Positions 1-11,781 are shown, counted from the stretch's first letter. The stretch: 64,000 nucleotides of DNA from Streptomyces goshikiensis (GCF_014650555.1 NZ_BMVE01000005.1:124001-188000); one strand, 5' to 3'. Program-made: numbers and translations. Notes: generated from the sequence alone by a model not told the origin.

Positions 1-482
1 ATGTCCTTGCCCTGGACGGTCTTGCCGATGGAGACGACCTTGGTGAGGCCGGGGTTCTCCTGGGCGGTCCGCAGGATCTCCTCCTGGAGGCCGCCCTTGC
101 CGCTGTACGGGCGGAAGACCCCGTCCCCGGCGGCCTCGGTACGGGCCGCGGCTTTGGCGGAAACCCTGCGCTCGGCGAGCTTGACGCCCTGGGCGGCGAG
201 GCCCTTGGCCTGGCCCGCGGTGAGGAAGAGCTCCACCTTGGCGGTCCCGGTCTGCGGAGCCCGCTCGGAGAGCTCGTGGGCGTCCTGGCCGGCGGCGAGG
301 ACGAGCGGGACCTGTTCGCGGGTGATGTCGGCGTCGTAGACCCGCACCTCGTCGGCGTCGGGCGCCGCCGTGGCCGAGGGCTGGGCCTGGGCCTGCGCCT
401 GGGCCGTGACGGGAAGAGCGGCCAGTGTGGTTCCGAAGACGAGTGCGCTTGCGGCGAGGATCGATCTCGCGCGGTGCCTCAT
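1..482 (-). CDS. Secreted zinc carboxypeptidase (peptidase M14), N-terminal part only
   Basis: Only the first 160 codons are present; the gene runs off the left edge. The protein begins MRHRARSILAAS with a basic-hydrophobic signal peptide of about 31 residues ending in an Ala-Gln rich stretch. It continues with a segment that looks like the pro-region of Streptomyces M14 carboxypeptidases (VRVYDADITREQVPLVLAAG). At the edge, the NPGLTKVVSIGKTVQGKD segment matches the start of an M14 catalytic domain. The zinc ligands (HxxE...H) lie outside the window, so activity cannot be judged. The start is supported by a GGGGGGC stretch just upstream. It is probably an extracellular metallopeptidase. Confidence 0.72.
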   Translation of the reverse strand, partial: MRHRARSILAASALVFGTTLAALPVTAQAQAQAQPSATAAPDADEVRVYDADITREQVPLVLAAGQDAHELSERAPQTGTAKVELFLTAGQAKGLAAQGVKLAERRVSAKAAARTEAAGDGVFRPYSGKGGLQEEILRTAQENPGLTKVVSIGKTVQGKD

Positions 483-568
483 GTGCCCCCCTGGGCGTCG
501 TCTGCCACCAAAGCGTTCGCCGACAGGCTCACGATCAGCCCATGCTCATGTCAATGGGGCATGCCGAA

Positions 569-600
569 AGGGGCCCGCACGAGTGATCGCGCGGGCCCCT
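569..600 (-). terminator. Hairpin terminator after whiA
   Basis: A perfect 10-bp inverted repeat (AGGGGCCCGC at 569-578 and GCGGGCCCCT at 591-600) sits 36 nt past the whiA stop codon. There is no T-run, which is normal for Streptomyces terminators. It separates the uvrC-whiA operon from the carboxypeptidase gene. Confidence 0.65.
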
Positions 601-635
601 GTCCGGCGTACGACGGCCGGCGCCGGTGAGCTTCC

Positions 636-1631
636 TCAGCCGGCCATGTTGTCGGCCAGCTCCTCGCTGAGGTCGAGGTTCGACTCGGTGCCGGGGATGC
701 CGAGGTCCTGCGCCCGCTTGTCGGCCATCGCCAGCAGCCGGCGGATCCGGCCCGCGACCGCGTCCTTGGTCAGCGGCGGGTCCGCGAGCGCGCCCAGCTC
801 CTCCAGGGAGGCCTGCTTGTGCTCCATGCGCAGCCGGCCCGCCGCGGCGAGGTGCTCGGGGACCTCCTCGCCGAGGATCTCCAGCGCGCGCTGCACACGG
901 GCTCCGGCGGCCACCGCGGCCCGCGCCGAGCGGCGCAGGTTGGCGTCGTCGAAGTTGGCCAGGCGGTTGGCGGTGGCGCGCACCTCGCGCCGCATCCGCC
1001 GCTCCTCCCAGGCCAGCACCGACTCGTGCGCGCCGAGCCGGGTCAGCAGCGCGCCGATCGCGTCTCCGTCGCGGACCACGACCCGGTCCACTCCGCGCAC
1101 CTCGCGCGCCTTGGCGGCGATGGAGAGCCTGCGGGCGGCGCCCACCAGGGCCAGGGCGGCCTCCGGACCGGGGCAGGTCACCTCCAGCGAGGAGGACCGG
1201 CCCGGCTCGGTGAGCGAGCCGTGGGCCAGGAAGGCGCCGCGCCAGGCCGCCTCGGCATCGCAGGTGGCCCCGGAGACCACCTGCGGGGGAAGGCCCCGGA
1301 TCGGGCGGCCGCGGCCGTCCACGAGCCCCGTCTGGCGCGCCAGCTGGTCACCGCCCGCCACGACCCGGACCACGTACCGGCTGCCGCGGCGCAGTCCGCC
1401 GGGCGCCATCACCACCAGGTCCGAGGAGTGGCCGAAGATCTCCAGGATGTCCTTGCGCAGGCGCCGGGCAGCGATCCCGGTGTCCAGCTCCGCCTCGATG
1501 ACGATGCGGCCGCTCACCAGGTGGAGGCCGCCCGCGAACCGAAGAATCGCCGAGACCTCAGCCTTCCTGCAGCAGGTCCGGGTGACGGGGAGGCGGGAAA
1601 TCTCATCCTTCACCGCGGGCGTCATCGCCAT
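636..1631 (-). CDS. whiA: Sporulation transcription regulator WhiA
   Basis: A 331-residue protein starting MAMTPAVKDEISRLPV. The sequence is nearly the same throughout as Streptomyces WhiA as I remember it. The N-terminal two thirds are a degenerate LAGLIDADG endonuclease fold (for example RTCCRKAEVSAILRFAGG). The last about 60 residues form a helix-turn-helix (SLEELGALADPPLTKDAVAG). In Streptomyces WhiA works with WhiB to start sporulation septation genes such as ftsZ. It is the last gene of a minus-strand operon and overlaps yvcK by 10 nt. An internal ATG at 1625 would give an exact ATGA overlap and is an alternative start. Confidence 0.97.
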   Translation of the reverse strand: MAMTPAVKDEISRLPVTRTCCRKAEVSAILRFAGGLHLVSGRIVIEAELDTGIAARRLRKDILEIFGHSSDLVVMAPGGLRRGSRYVVRVVAGGDQLARQTGLVDGRGRPIRGLPPQVVSGATCDAEAAWRGAFLAHGSLTEPGRSSSLEVTCPGPEAALALVGAARRLSIAAKAREVRGVDRVVVRDGDAIGALLTRLGAHESVLAWEERRMRREVRATANRLANFDDANLRRSARAAVAAGARVQRALEILGEEVPEHLAAAGRLRMEHKQASLEELGALADPPLTKDAVAGRIRRLLAMADKRAQDLGIPGTESNLDLSEELADNMAG

Positions 1632-2677
1632 GGGCCGATCCTTCCATGCATCCGAAAAATACGGTCGTACGCGGCGGCCAGCAGCTCCGGATCGTGCTTC
1701 GGAGAGCCGTCCTGCCTGGCCACGGGCGCCAGCTCGACCGCGGCACCGAACCGTTTCGCGGCATCGGCGAGGGACTCGCGGTCGGGCACGGCGGCCTCGT
1801 CGGCCAGCACCACGTCCAGGGCGAGTTTAGGGGCGTGTCGGGCCAAAACCTCCAAATGACGCTGCGGAGAGAAGCCTTCTGTTTCGCCGGGCTGCGGCGC
1901 GAGGTTCAGCGAGAGGACCCGCCGGGCCTTCGTCACCATCAGCGCGTCGAGCAGTTCCGGCACCAGCAGGTGCGGGATCACGGAGGAGAACCAGGACCCC
2001 GGTCCGAGCACCACCCAGTCCGCGTCGAGGACGGCCGCGACCGCCTCCGGCACGGCCGGCGGGTCGCTGGGCACCACCTGTACGGAGAGCACCTCGCCGG
2101 GGGTCAGCGCCACGGTCGCCTGCCCCCGTACGGTGTCCACGTCCTCCGGGCGCGCCGGGTCATGGCCCTTGACCAGGGCCTGGAGCTCCAGCGGCACGGC
2201 GGACATGGGCAGCACCCGGCCCTGCGCGCCGAGCAGCTTGCCGACCAGGTCGAGGGCCTGGACGGGGTCCCCCAGCTGTTCCCACAGGGCGACGATCAGC
2301 AGGTTGCCGACCGCGTGCTCGTGCAGGTCGCCGGCGGACTGGAAGCGGTGCTGGATGACGCGGGCCCAGGTCTGGCCCCAGTCGTCGTCCCCGCACAGCG
2401 CGGCCAGCGCCTTGCGCAGGTCGCCGGGCGGCAGTACGCCGAGCTCTTCCCGGAGCCGGCCGCTGGAGCCGCCGTCGTCGGCGACGGTGACCACGGCCGT
2501 GAGGTCACCGGTGATCCGGCGCAGGGCGGTGAGGGAGGCCGAGAGGCCCTGTCCACCGCCGAGCGCCACCACCTTGGGCGTCGCGCCGCGACGGCGGCCG
2601 GTGCGGGCGCCGCCGTCCTCGCCCCGGCCCGAAGTGAGCCGGCGCAGACGGCGCAGCCGCAGGGTGCGTCCGGTCAC
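1622..2677 (-). CDS. yvcK: YvcK/CofD-like protein, UDP-sugar-binding
   Basis: A 351-residue protein of the gluconeogenesis factor/CofD-like family. The family hallmark is near the N-terminus at residues 36-75: VVALGGGQGLSASL followed by VADDGGSSGRLR. A second conserved block is VLGPGSWFSSVIPHLL. In Firmicutes and Mycobacterium, YvcK binds UDP-GlcNAc and links carbon state to cell-wall synthesis; that role is inferred here. The start is a GTG inside a GTGA overlap with the rapZ stop, so translation is likely coupled. The rapZ-yvcK-whiA order is widely conserved in Gram-positive bacteria. Confidence 0.93.
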   Translation of the reverse strand: MTGRTLRLRRLRRLTSGRGEDGGARTGRRRGATPKVVALGGGQGLSASLTALRRITGDLTAVVTVADDGGSSGRLREELGVLPPGDLRKALAALCGDDDWGQTWARVIQHRFQSAGDLHEHAVGNLLIVALWEQLGDPVQALDLVGKLLGAQGRVLPMSAVPLELQALVKGHDPARPEDVDTVRGQATVALTPGEVLSVQVVPSDPPAVPEAVAAVLDADWVVLGPGSWFSSVIPHLLVPELLDALMVTKARRVLSLNLAPQPGETEGFSPQRHLEVLARHAPKLALDVVLADEAAVPDRESLADAAKRFGAAVELAPVARQDGSPKHDPELLAAAYDRIFRMHGRIGPWR

Positions 2678-3639
2678 TCGCGCCCCATGTCCCGGTGTAC
2701 GACGACGGTCTCGACTCCCTCGGAGGCAAGGCGGGCGGCGAGCTTCTCGGACATGGCGACACTGCGGTGCTTCCCGCCGGTGCAGCCGACCGCGATGGTC
2801 ACGTACCGCTTGCCCTCGCGGCGGTAGCCGGTGGCGATGAGCTGGAGCAGCTCGGTGTAGCGATCGAGGAACTCCTTGGCGCCGGGCTGGCTGAAGACGT
2901 ACCCCGACACCTCCGGGTTGAGCCCGGTGAAGGGGCGCAGCTCGGGGACCCAGTGGGGGTTGGGGATGAAGCGGCAGTCGACGACGAGGTCGGCGTCGAC
3001 GGGGAGGCCGTACTTGTAGCCGAAGGACATGACGGTGGCCCGCAGCTCGGGCTCCTCGTCGCCCGCGAACTGGGCGTCCATCTTGGCGCGCAGCTCGTGC
3101 ACGTTGAGGCTGGAGGTGTCGATCACCAGGTCGGCGTCACCGCGCAGCTCGCGCAGCAGGTCGCGCTCGGCGGCGATGCCGTCGACGATGCGGCCGTCGC
3201 CCTGGAGCGGGTGCGGGCGGCGGACGGACTCGAAGCGGCGGACCAGCGCGTCGTCCGAGGACTCCAGGAAGACGATGCGCCGGGTGACCCCGCGCGACTC
3301 CAGGTCGGAGAGGGACTCGCGCAGGGCGTCGAAGAACTGGCGGCCGCGGACGTCGACGACGACGGCGATGCGCGCCACGTTGCCCTGGGAGCGGGCGCCC
3401 AGCTCCACCATGGTGGGGATGAGGGCCGGCGGCAGGTTGTCGACGACGAACCAGCCCAGGTCCTCCAGGCACTTGGCCGCCGTACTGCGGCCGGCTCCGG
3501 ACATGCCGGAGATGATCACCAGCTCGGGGATGGCCGCCTCGGCGGCCCCGCCGGGCTCCACTGTCGTGCCCGTACTCACCTGTGCTCCGTCTCGGTCGTG
3601 CGCTGCGTCTCGGTCGTGCGCGGTCTCGTGCTCGTTCAT
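2674..3639 (-). CDS. rapZ: RapZ/YvcJ P-loop nucleotide-binding protein
   Basis: A 321-residue protein. The P-loop at residues 45-53 reads GMSGAGRST, so the usual Walker A lysine is arginine; I recall the same change in other actinobacterial RapZ proteins. The family-specific C-terminal domain is intact (FGYKYGLPVDADLVVDCRF and CTGGKHRSV). E. coli RapZ controls small-RNA decay for amino-sugar synthesis; the actinobacterial role is not settled. The N-terminal 35 residues are weakly conserved and contain a repeated HDRD/AAHDRD segment. The ATG lies in a 4-nt overlap with the uvrC stop. Confidence 0.93.
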   Translation of the reverse strand: MNEHETAHDRDAAHDRDGAQVSTGTTVEPGGAAEAAIPELVIISGMSGAGRSTAAKCLEDLGWFVVDNLPPALIPTMVELGARSQGNVARIAVVVDVRGRQFFDALRESLSDLESRGVTRRIVFLESSDDALVRRFESVRRPHPLQGDGRIVDGIAAERDLLRELRGDADLVIDTSSLNVHELRAKMDAQFAGDEEPELRATVMSFGYKYGLPVDADLVVDCRFIPNPHWVPELRPFTGLNPEVSGYVFSQPGAKEFLDRYTELLQLIATGYRREGKRYVTIAVGCTGGKHRSVAMSEKLAARLASEGVETVVVHRDMGRE

Positions 3640-5645
3640 TGCCCGGTCCCCCGTTCGAACGATGTTCCCGCGTGCGCGGGCGTCTCATCCTCAATGATCT
3701 CGCCTGTCGCCGTATTGACGGCAGGGCCGGCGGGGACCGCCCCGGCGAGGGCCGCGGCCAGGGTCTCGGCCGTCTTGCGGCCTATGCCCGGCACCTCGCA
3801 GATCTGGTCGATTGTCGCCTGTCTCAGCTTTTTCACCGAACCGAAGTGCTTCAGCAGGGCCTGTTTGCGGCTCTCGCCGAGGCCGGGCACCTCGTCGAGC
3901 GGCCCGGACTTCAGCCGCTTGCCCCGCTTGCTGCGCTGGTACTGGATGGCGAAGCGGTGGGCTTCGTCACGGACCCGCTGGAGCAGGTAGAGGCCCTCGC
4001 TGGTGCGGGGCAGTACGACCGGGTCGTCCTCGCCCGGCAGCCAGACCTCCTCCAGCCGCTTGGCCAGGCCGCACACGGCGACGTCATCGACGCCGAGTTC
4101 CTCCAGGGCCCGCTTGGCGGCCGCGACCTGCGGCTGTCCGCCGTCGACGACGACGAGCTGCGGCGGGTACGCGAAGCGCTTCGGGCGGCCGTCGTCCTCG
4201 GCGAGGGGGTCCTCCCCCTCCTCGGGGGACCACTCGCCGGTCTTGAGCTTCTCCTGGAGGTAGCGGCGGAAGCGCCGGGAGACCACCTCGTGCATGGAGC
4301 GGACGTCGTCCTGCCCCTCGAAGGACTTGATCTGGAAGCGCCGGTACTCGCTCTTGCGGGCCAGCCCGTCCTCGAAGACGACCATGGACGCCACGACGTC
4401 GTCGCCCTGGAGGTGCGAGATGTCGAAGCACTCGATGCGCAGCGGGGCGCTGTCCAGCTCCAGGGCCTCGGCGATCTCCTCCAGGGCCCGGGAGCGGGTG
4501 GTGAGGTCGCTCGCGCGCTTCGTCTTGTGCAGGGCCAGGGACTGCTGGGCGTTGCGGTGGACGGTCTCCATGAGGGACTTCTTGTCGCCGCGCTGCGGAA
4601 CGCGCAGGCTGACCTGGGCGCCGCGGCGCTCGGCCAGCCACTGGCTGAGCGCGGGCGTGTCCTCGGGGAGCGCCGGGACCAGCACCTCCTTGGGGACGGC
4701 CTCGCCCTTCTCCTCCCCGTACAGCTGCTGGAGCGCGTGCTCGACGAGGCCGGCCGTGTCGACCGCCTCGACCTTGTCGGTGACCCAGCCGCGCTGGCCG
4801 CGGACGCGGCCGCCACGCACGTGGAAGATCTGCACGGCCGCTTCGAGCTCGTCCTCGGCGACCGCGATCAGGTCGGCGTCGGTGGCGTCGGCGAGCACCA
4901 CGGCGTTCTTCTCCATGGCCCGCCGCAGCGCCCCGATGTCGTCGCGCAGCCGGGCGGCCTTCTCGTACTCCATCTCCTCGGCGGCCTCGTGCATCCGCTG
5001 TTCGAGGCGGGAGAGGTAGGTGCCGGTGCGGCCGGCCATGAAGTCGCAGAAGTCCTCGGCGAGTTCGCGGTGCTCCTCGGGGGTGACCCGGCCGACGCAG
5101 GGCGCGGAGCACTTGCCGATGTAGCCGAGCAGGCAGGGCCGGCCGATCTGGGCGGAGCGCTTGAACACCCCGGCGGAGCAGGTCCGTACGGGGAACACCC
5201 GCAGCATGAGGTCGACGGTCTCGCGGATCGCCCAGGCGTGCCCGTAGGGGCCGAAGTAGCGCACGCCCTTCTTCTTGGGCCCGCGCATGACCTGGACCCG
5301 GGGGTACTGCTCGTTCATCGTGACGGCGAGGGAGGGGTAGCTCTTGTCGTCCCGGTACTTGACGTTGAACCGGGGGTCGTACTCCTTGATCCAGGAGTAT
5401 TCGAGCTGGAGCGCCTCGACCTCGGTGGAGACGACGGTCCACTCGACGGAGGCGGCCGTCGTCACCATGGTGGCGGTGCGGGGGTGCAGGCTCGCCACGT
5501 CCTGGAAGTAGTTGGCCAGGCGCTGGCGCAGGCTCTTGGCCTTCCCTACGTAGATCACCCGGCGGTGCTCGTCGCGGAACCGGTAGACCCCCGGCGAGTC
5601 GGGGATCTGGCCCGGCTTGGGGCGGTAGCTGGAAGGGTCGGCCAT
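3636..5645 (-). CDS. uvrC: Excinuclease ABC subunit C
   Basis: A 669-residue nucleotide excision repair endonuclease that makes both incisions around lesions handed over by UvrA-UvrB. Visible parts in order: a GIY-YIG nuclease domain near residues 18-95 (GVYRFRDEHRRVIYVGKAKS), a UVR motif for UvrB contact (HEAAEEMEYEKAARLRDDIG), the RNase H-like second nuclease domain (ECFDISHLQGDDVVASMVVF), and two helix-hairpin-helix units at the end (DEVPGLGESRKQALLKHFGS, CEVPGIGRKTAETLA). The frame stays open upstream, but the conserved N-terminus MADPSSYRPKPGQIPDSPGV fixes the start. A TAGGGT box 7 nt upstream suggests a leaderless transcript. First gene of the uvrC-rapZ-yvcK-whiA operon. Confidence 0.97.
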   Translation of the reverse strand: MADPSSYRPKPGQIPDSPGVYRFRDEHRRVIYVGKAKSLRQRLANYFQDVASLHPRTATMVTTAASVEWTVVSTEVEALQLEYSWIKEYDPRFNVKYRDDKSYPSLAVTMNEQYPRVQVMRGPKKKGVRYFGPYGHAWAIRETVDLMLRVFPVRTCSAGVFKRSAQIGRPCLLGYIGKCSAPCVGRVTPEEHRELAEDFCDFMAGRTGTYLSRLEQRMHEAAEEMEYEKAARLRDDIGALRRAMEKNAVVLADATDADLIAVAEDELEAAVQIFHVRGGRVRGQRGWVTDKVEAVDTAGLVEHALQQLYGEEKGEAVPKEVLVPALPEDTPALSQWLAERRGAQVSLRVPQRGDKKSLMETVHRNAQQSLALHKTKRASDLTTRSRALEEIAEALELDSAPLRIECFDISHLQGDDVVASMVVFEDGLARKSEYRRFQIKSFEGQDDVRSMHEVVSRRFRRYLQEKLKTGEWSPEEGEDPLAEDDGRPKRFAYPPQLVVVDGGQPQVAAAKRALEELGVDDVAVCGLAKRLEEVWLPGEDDPVVLPRTSEGLYLLQRVRDEAHRFAIQYQRSKRGKRLKSGPLDEVPGLGESRKQALLKHFGSVKKLRQATIDQICEVPGIGRKTAETLAAALAGAVPAGPAVNTATGEIIEDETPAHAGTSFERGTGQ

Positions 5646-5652
5646 GCCATCC

Positions 5653-5658
5653 ACCCTA
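5653..5658 (-). promoter_or_regulatory. Candidate -10 box of a leaderless uvrC promoter
   Basis: TAGGGT on the minus strand, 7 nt before the uvrC ATG, which would put the transcription start at or next to the start codon. There is no recognisable ribosome site and no clear -35 box. Confidence 0.45.
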
Positions 5659-5830
5659 CTTGCGGCCTCCGACAACGGAGCCACACCACAACCCCTGCTC
5701 CCCGCCGCACCGGCCCCTCGGTACCTCGCCGTCCACCACGGCGACCCGGGCTGCGATCCGGCCCGGGTTCGGGTGCGGGCGCTGGAGAACTGCCGGACCG
5801 GGCGCGTGCGGTGGCACCGGCGGGAGGGAC

Positions 5831-6262
5831 TCAGCCCGCGATGAGCTTGCCGCCCTCGGCCCTGACCGGGACGGCGGGCAGCGGGTCGGTGGCCGGGCCG
5901 CGCAGCACCTTGCCGGTGGCCGCGTCGAAGCGGCTGCCGTGGCAGGGGCAGTTGCCCTGGCCCTCGTCGATCTTGTCGAGGACGCATCCGGCGTGCGTGC
6001 ACTGCGCGCTGAACGCCTTGTACTGCCCCTCCGCCGGGCAGCTGACGATCAGCTTCCGCTCGCGGTACAGCTTGGCGCCGCCGACCGGGACCTCGGCCGC
6101 GGCCCCGAGCTCCACGGGCTCGGCCGGGACCGCCGGGGAGCCCGCGCCGCTGTTGCCCTCGGTGGAGCACGCCGCGAGGGTCAGCCCGGCTCCGGCGGCC
6201 CCGGCGAGGGCGGCGGCGCCCTTGAGCACGGTACGGCGGGCTGCGGACTGCGACGCGGACAT
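5831..6262 (-). CDS. Tat-exported Rieske [2Fe-2S] lipoprotein
   Basis: A 143-residue protein starting MSASQSAARRTVLKG: a twin-arginine motif at residues 9-10, a hydrophobic stretch, then a lipobox ending LAAC with the lipidated cysteine at 32. The Rieske cluster ligands are both present, CTHAGC (88-93) and CPCHGS (105-110). It probably carries electrons on the outer face of the membrane; its partner is unknown. AGGAG lies 7 nt before the chosen ATG; the longer in-frame start 12 codons upstream lacks this. The 185 nt between it and uvrC hold no gene. Confidence 0.9.
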   Translation of the reverse strand: MSASQSAARRTVLKGAAALAGAAGAGLTLAACSTEGNSGAGSPAVPAEPVELGAAAEVPVGGAKLYRERKLIVSCPAEGQYKAFSAQCTHAGCVLDKIDEGQGNCPCHGSRFDAATGKVLRGPATDPLPAVPVRAEGGKLIAG

Positions 6263-6336
6263 GCGGATCTCCTGGCGGGACGGTTCGGCTCGGCCCACCC
6301 GACGATACCGGCGCCCGATGGGGTAGCTTCCCCCGC

Positions 6337-7209
6337 GTGATCGTCGTCGGTGGAGAAGCCCTGATCGACCTGGTGCCCGCGGCGGCGCCGCCCGGCGCGC
6401 TGCTGCCCCGGCCGGGCGGCGGCCCGTACAACACCGCGCTCGCGCTGGGCCGGCTCGGCGCGCGGGTGGCGTTCTGCTCCCGCGTCTCGGCGGACGGCTT
6501 CGGCGAGAGCCTGCTGGCCGGGCTGCGGGCGGCCGGGGTGGACCTGTCGCTGGTCCAGCGCGGTCCGGAACCGACCACGCTGGCCGTGCCCTCGCTGGCC
6601 CCCGACGGCTCGGCCGCCTACCGCTTCTACGTGGAGGGCACGGCGGACCGGCTGTTCACGCTGCCGCCCGCACTGCCGGCCGGCGTACGGGCGCTCGGGC
6701 TCGGCACCTGCTCGCTCGTGCTGGAGCCGGGGGCCAGTGCCTACGAGGCCCTGCTGCGCCGGGAGTCGCAGCGCGGGCTGCTGACCCTGCTCGACCCGAA
6801 CATCCGGCCGGCGCTGATCGCGGATCCGGCGGCCTACCGGTCGCGGTTCGAGGGCTGGCTGCCGTACGTCTCGGTGCTGAAGCTGTCGGAGGACGACGCG
6901 GCCTGGCTCGGCGGGCGGGTCCGCGACTGGCTGGCGGCGGGCCCGTCGGCGGTGGTGCTCACCCGCGGCTCCGAGGGGCTGACGGTGTGGACCCGGGAAG
7001 GCGCGGAGCACTCGGTGCCGTCCCGCCGGGTCACGGTGGCGGACACCATCGGCGCGGGCGACACGGTGGGTGCGGCGCTCCTGCACCGCCTGGCGGGGCA
7101 CCGGGCCGGGCCCGTGGACTGGCCCGGGGTGCTGGAGTACGCCGCCCACGCGGCGGCGCTGACCTGCACCCGGGCGGGCGCCGAGCCGCCCTACGCGGCC
7201 GAGCTCTGA
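6337..7209 (+). CDS. PfkB-family sugar kinase (fructokinase-like)
   Basis: A 290-residue kinase. The N-terminal substrate signature GGGPYNTALALGRLGARVAF and the C-terminal catalytic signature DTIGAGDTVGAALL, with the general-base Asp in GAGD, are both intact. Sugar specificity cannot be read from sequence; fructose or a related ketose is the common assignment. The GTG start is preceded by TAGCTT at 6324-6329, 7 nt away and with no ribosome site, so the message may be leaderless. The gene stands alone, divergent from the Rieske gene and convergent with uvrA. Confidence 0.88.
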   Translation: MIVVGGEALIDLVPAAAPPGALLPRPGGGPYNTALALGRLGARVAFCSRVSADGFGESLLAGLRAAGVDLSLVQRGPEPTTLAVPSLAPDGSAAYRFYVEGTADRLFTLPPALPAGVRALGLGTCSLVLEPGASAYEALLRRESQRGLLTLLDPNIRPALIADPAAYRSRFEGWLPYVSVLKLSEDDAAWLGGRVRDWLAAGPSAVVLTRGSEGLTVWTREGAEHSVPSRRVTVADTIGAGDTVGAALLHRLAGHRAGPVDWPGVLEYAAHAAALTCTRAGAEPPYAAEL

Positions 7210-7326
7210 CGCCTCAGCGCAGCGCGGCCCAGGCGCTGCCGCTCCTGACGGGCCGGGACGCGGTGGTCTCGGCCCTCGGCCCCGCGAACAACGAACAAGG
7301 GCAGGGCAGCCCCACAGCGCCCAGGC

Positions 7327-7660
7327 TCCGGGGCGGAGCCCCGAGGAACGGCGAAAGGGCGGGGCCGGGCAGCCCCCATCGCACCCGGGATCCGGGCGAA
7401 GCGCCGGACACCCGGCGGGTCCGGGGCGAAGCCCCGAGGAACGGCGAAAGGGCGGGGCCGGGCAGCCCCCACCGCACCCGGGATCCGGGGCAAAACCTCG
7501 GACACCCGGCGGGTCCGGGGCGAAGCCCCAAGGAACGATGGAAGGGCAGGACGGGGCAGCCCCCACCGCACCCGGGATCCGGGCGAAGCGCCGGACACCC
7601 GGCGGGTCCGGGGCAGAGCCCCGGGGAACGGTGGAAGGGCGGGGTGGGGCAGGCTCCCGC
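7327..7660 (+). repeat. 93-bp tandem repeat, about 3.5 copies, with paired hairpins
   Basis: Units begin with TCCGGGGCNNAGCCCC at 7327, 7420, 7514 and 7607, a spacing of 93, 94 and 93 bp; the last unit fades after about 7650. Each unit holds two self-complementary cores: CCGGGGCGAAGCCCCG, and half a unit later GGATCCGGGCGAAGCGCCGGA. The 699-nt space 7210-7908 between convergent pfkB and uvrA has no convincing gene; 7660-7908 is only GC-rich filler. The array may serve as a two-way transcription stop. Confidence 0.85.
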
Positions 7661-7908
7661 CCGCAGGGCTCCGGCAGCCCCGCGCACAGCACCCGGGAAG
7701 CCCCCGGCGCGGCCCCCGCGCCAGCCCCGGAGCGCGGGCGCGGGCCCCGGCGGCGATCCCCGCGGCGCGAGCCCCCTACGGGACCCTCCGGAGCGCGGCC
7801 ACCAAGCGGCGACCAGCGGCCCGGGCCCCGGCGGCGCCCCCGGGGGGTGCGGCCCCCAGGCGGCCCGGGCCCCGCATGCCCCCGCACGACCCGCGGCCGC
7901 GACCGCGG

Positions 7909-10893
<2,985 letters not shown>

Positions 10894-11069
10894 GCCAGTC
10901 CGCACCTTTCTTGAGAGAGCGGGGGCACGGGGCCCCCGTCCCAGGGTATGGGGGGCGCCTCTGCGATGGAGTGTGGTGAGTGGACTTCCGAGCGTATAGC
11001 ACGCACATTCGATTTACGGCACTGCGCAGACCGCTTCACCCGATCGTGTGGCGCAGGCCCCCGGAGCAC

Positions 11070-11075
11070 TAGGCT
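11070..11075 (+). promoter_or_regulatory. Candidate leaderless -10 box
   Basis: TAGGCT ends 7 nt before the ATG at 11083; no ribosome site is visible between them. Confidence 0.4.
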
Positions 11076-11082
11076 CGGATCC

Positions 11083-11772
11083 ATGACTGATCATGTGCAC
11101 GACCTGCGATCCGTCCGCGAGGCCGGCGACCGGCTGCTGATCGACGTCGCGAAACTGGACAACGCCGCCCTGGCCGGAGAGTCACACCTCCCCGGCTGGA
11201 CCAGGGGCCACATCCTGGCCCACGTCGCCCGGAACGCGGACGCCCTCGTCAACGTCCTGGAGGGCCGCCCCATGTACGAGAGCGCCGAGGCCCGCGACGG
11301 CGACATCGAGCGCGACGCCCCGCGCCCGCTGGAGGTTCAGCTCGCCGACGTACGGGAGGCGAGCGAGCGCTTCCTGGCCCAGGAGGGCGCCGAGCAGGAC
11401 TGGTCCCGCACCGTCGAGCTGCGCAACGGGGTCACCGACCTCGCCTCGAACGTGCCGTTCCGCCGGCTCGTCGAGATCGAGCTGCACCACGTCGACCTGA
11501 ACATCGGCTACGCGCTCGAAGACCTCCCGGACGAGTTCACCGGCCGGGAGATCGACTTCCTCGCCGACCGCTGGTCCGGGCGTCCCGAGGTCCCGCCGAC
11601 CGCCCTGGTCGCGGCCGACGGGCGCAGCTGGCGCACCGGGTCCGCGGGTGACCCGGCCGTCACCGTGTCCGGCACCGCCGCGGGTCTGCTGGCCTGGCTG
11701 GCCGGCCGCGGCGACAAGGGCGCCTCCCTGACCACCGCGGGCGGACCCCTGCCCGCCCTTCCCCCCCTCTAG
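11083..11772 (+). CDS. Mycothiol-dependent maleylpyruvate isomerase family protein
   Basis: A 229-residue protein of the DinB-like four-helix fold used by mycothiol-dependent enzymes. The metal-site helix is visible (LPGWTRGHILAHVARNAD, residues 36-53, with His47), as is the second ligand region IELHHVDLNIGY. The C-terminal part, with GDPAVTVSGTAAGLLAWLAG, matches the usual accessory domain. The real substrate is unknown; most relatives act in thiol-dependent isomerisation or detoxification. It is followed 9 nt later by a metallo-hydrolase gene, suggesting a shared unit, possibly glyoxalase or thiol related. Confidence 0.85.
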   Translation: MTDHVHDLRSVREAGDRLLIDVAKLDNAALAGESHLPGWTRGHILAHVARNADALVNVLEGRPMYESAEARDGDIERDAPRPLEVQLADVREASERFLAQEGAEQDWSRTVELRNGVTDLASNVPFRRLVEIELHHVDLNIGYALEDLPDEFTGREIDFLADRWSGRPEVPPTALVAADGRSWRTGSAGDPAVTVSGTAAGLLAWLAGRGDKGASLTTAGGPLPALPPL

Positions 11773-11781
11773 GATCGGTTC

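Noticed and set aside
1..629. Two plus-strand open frames at the left edge (1-339 and 276-629)
   Set aside because: They are antisense to a clear secreted M14 carboxypeptidase with signal peptide and ribosome site; neither frame shows a known motif.
5646..6578. Upstream extension of uvrC to 980 residues
   Set aside because: The added part is Arg/Pro/Gly low-complexity and antisense to the Rieske gene; the conserved UvrC N-terminus begins at 5645.
7210..7908. A gene in the pfkB-uvrA space
   Set aside because: All frames there are Arg/Pro/Gly rich translations of the tandem repeat with no ribosome site or homology signal.
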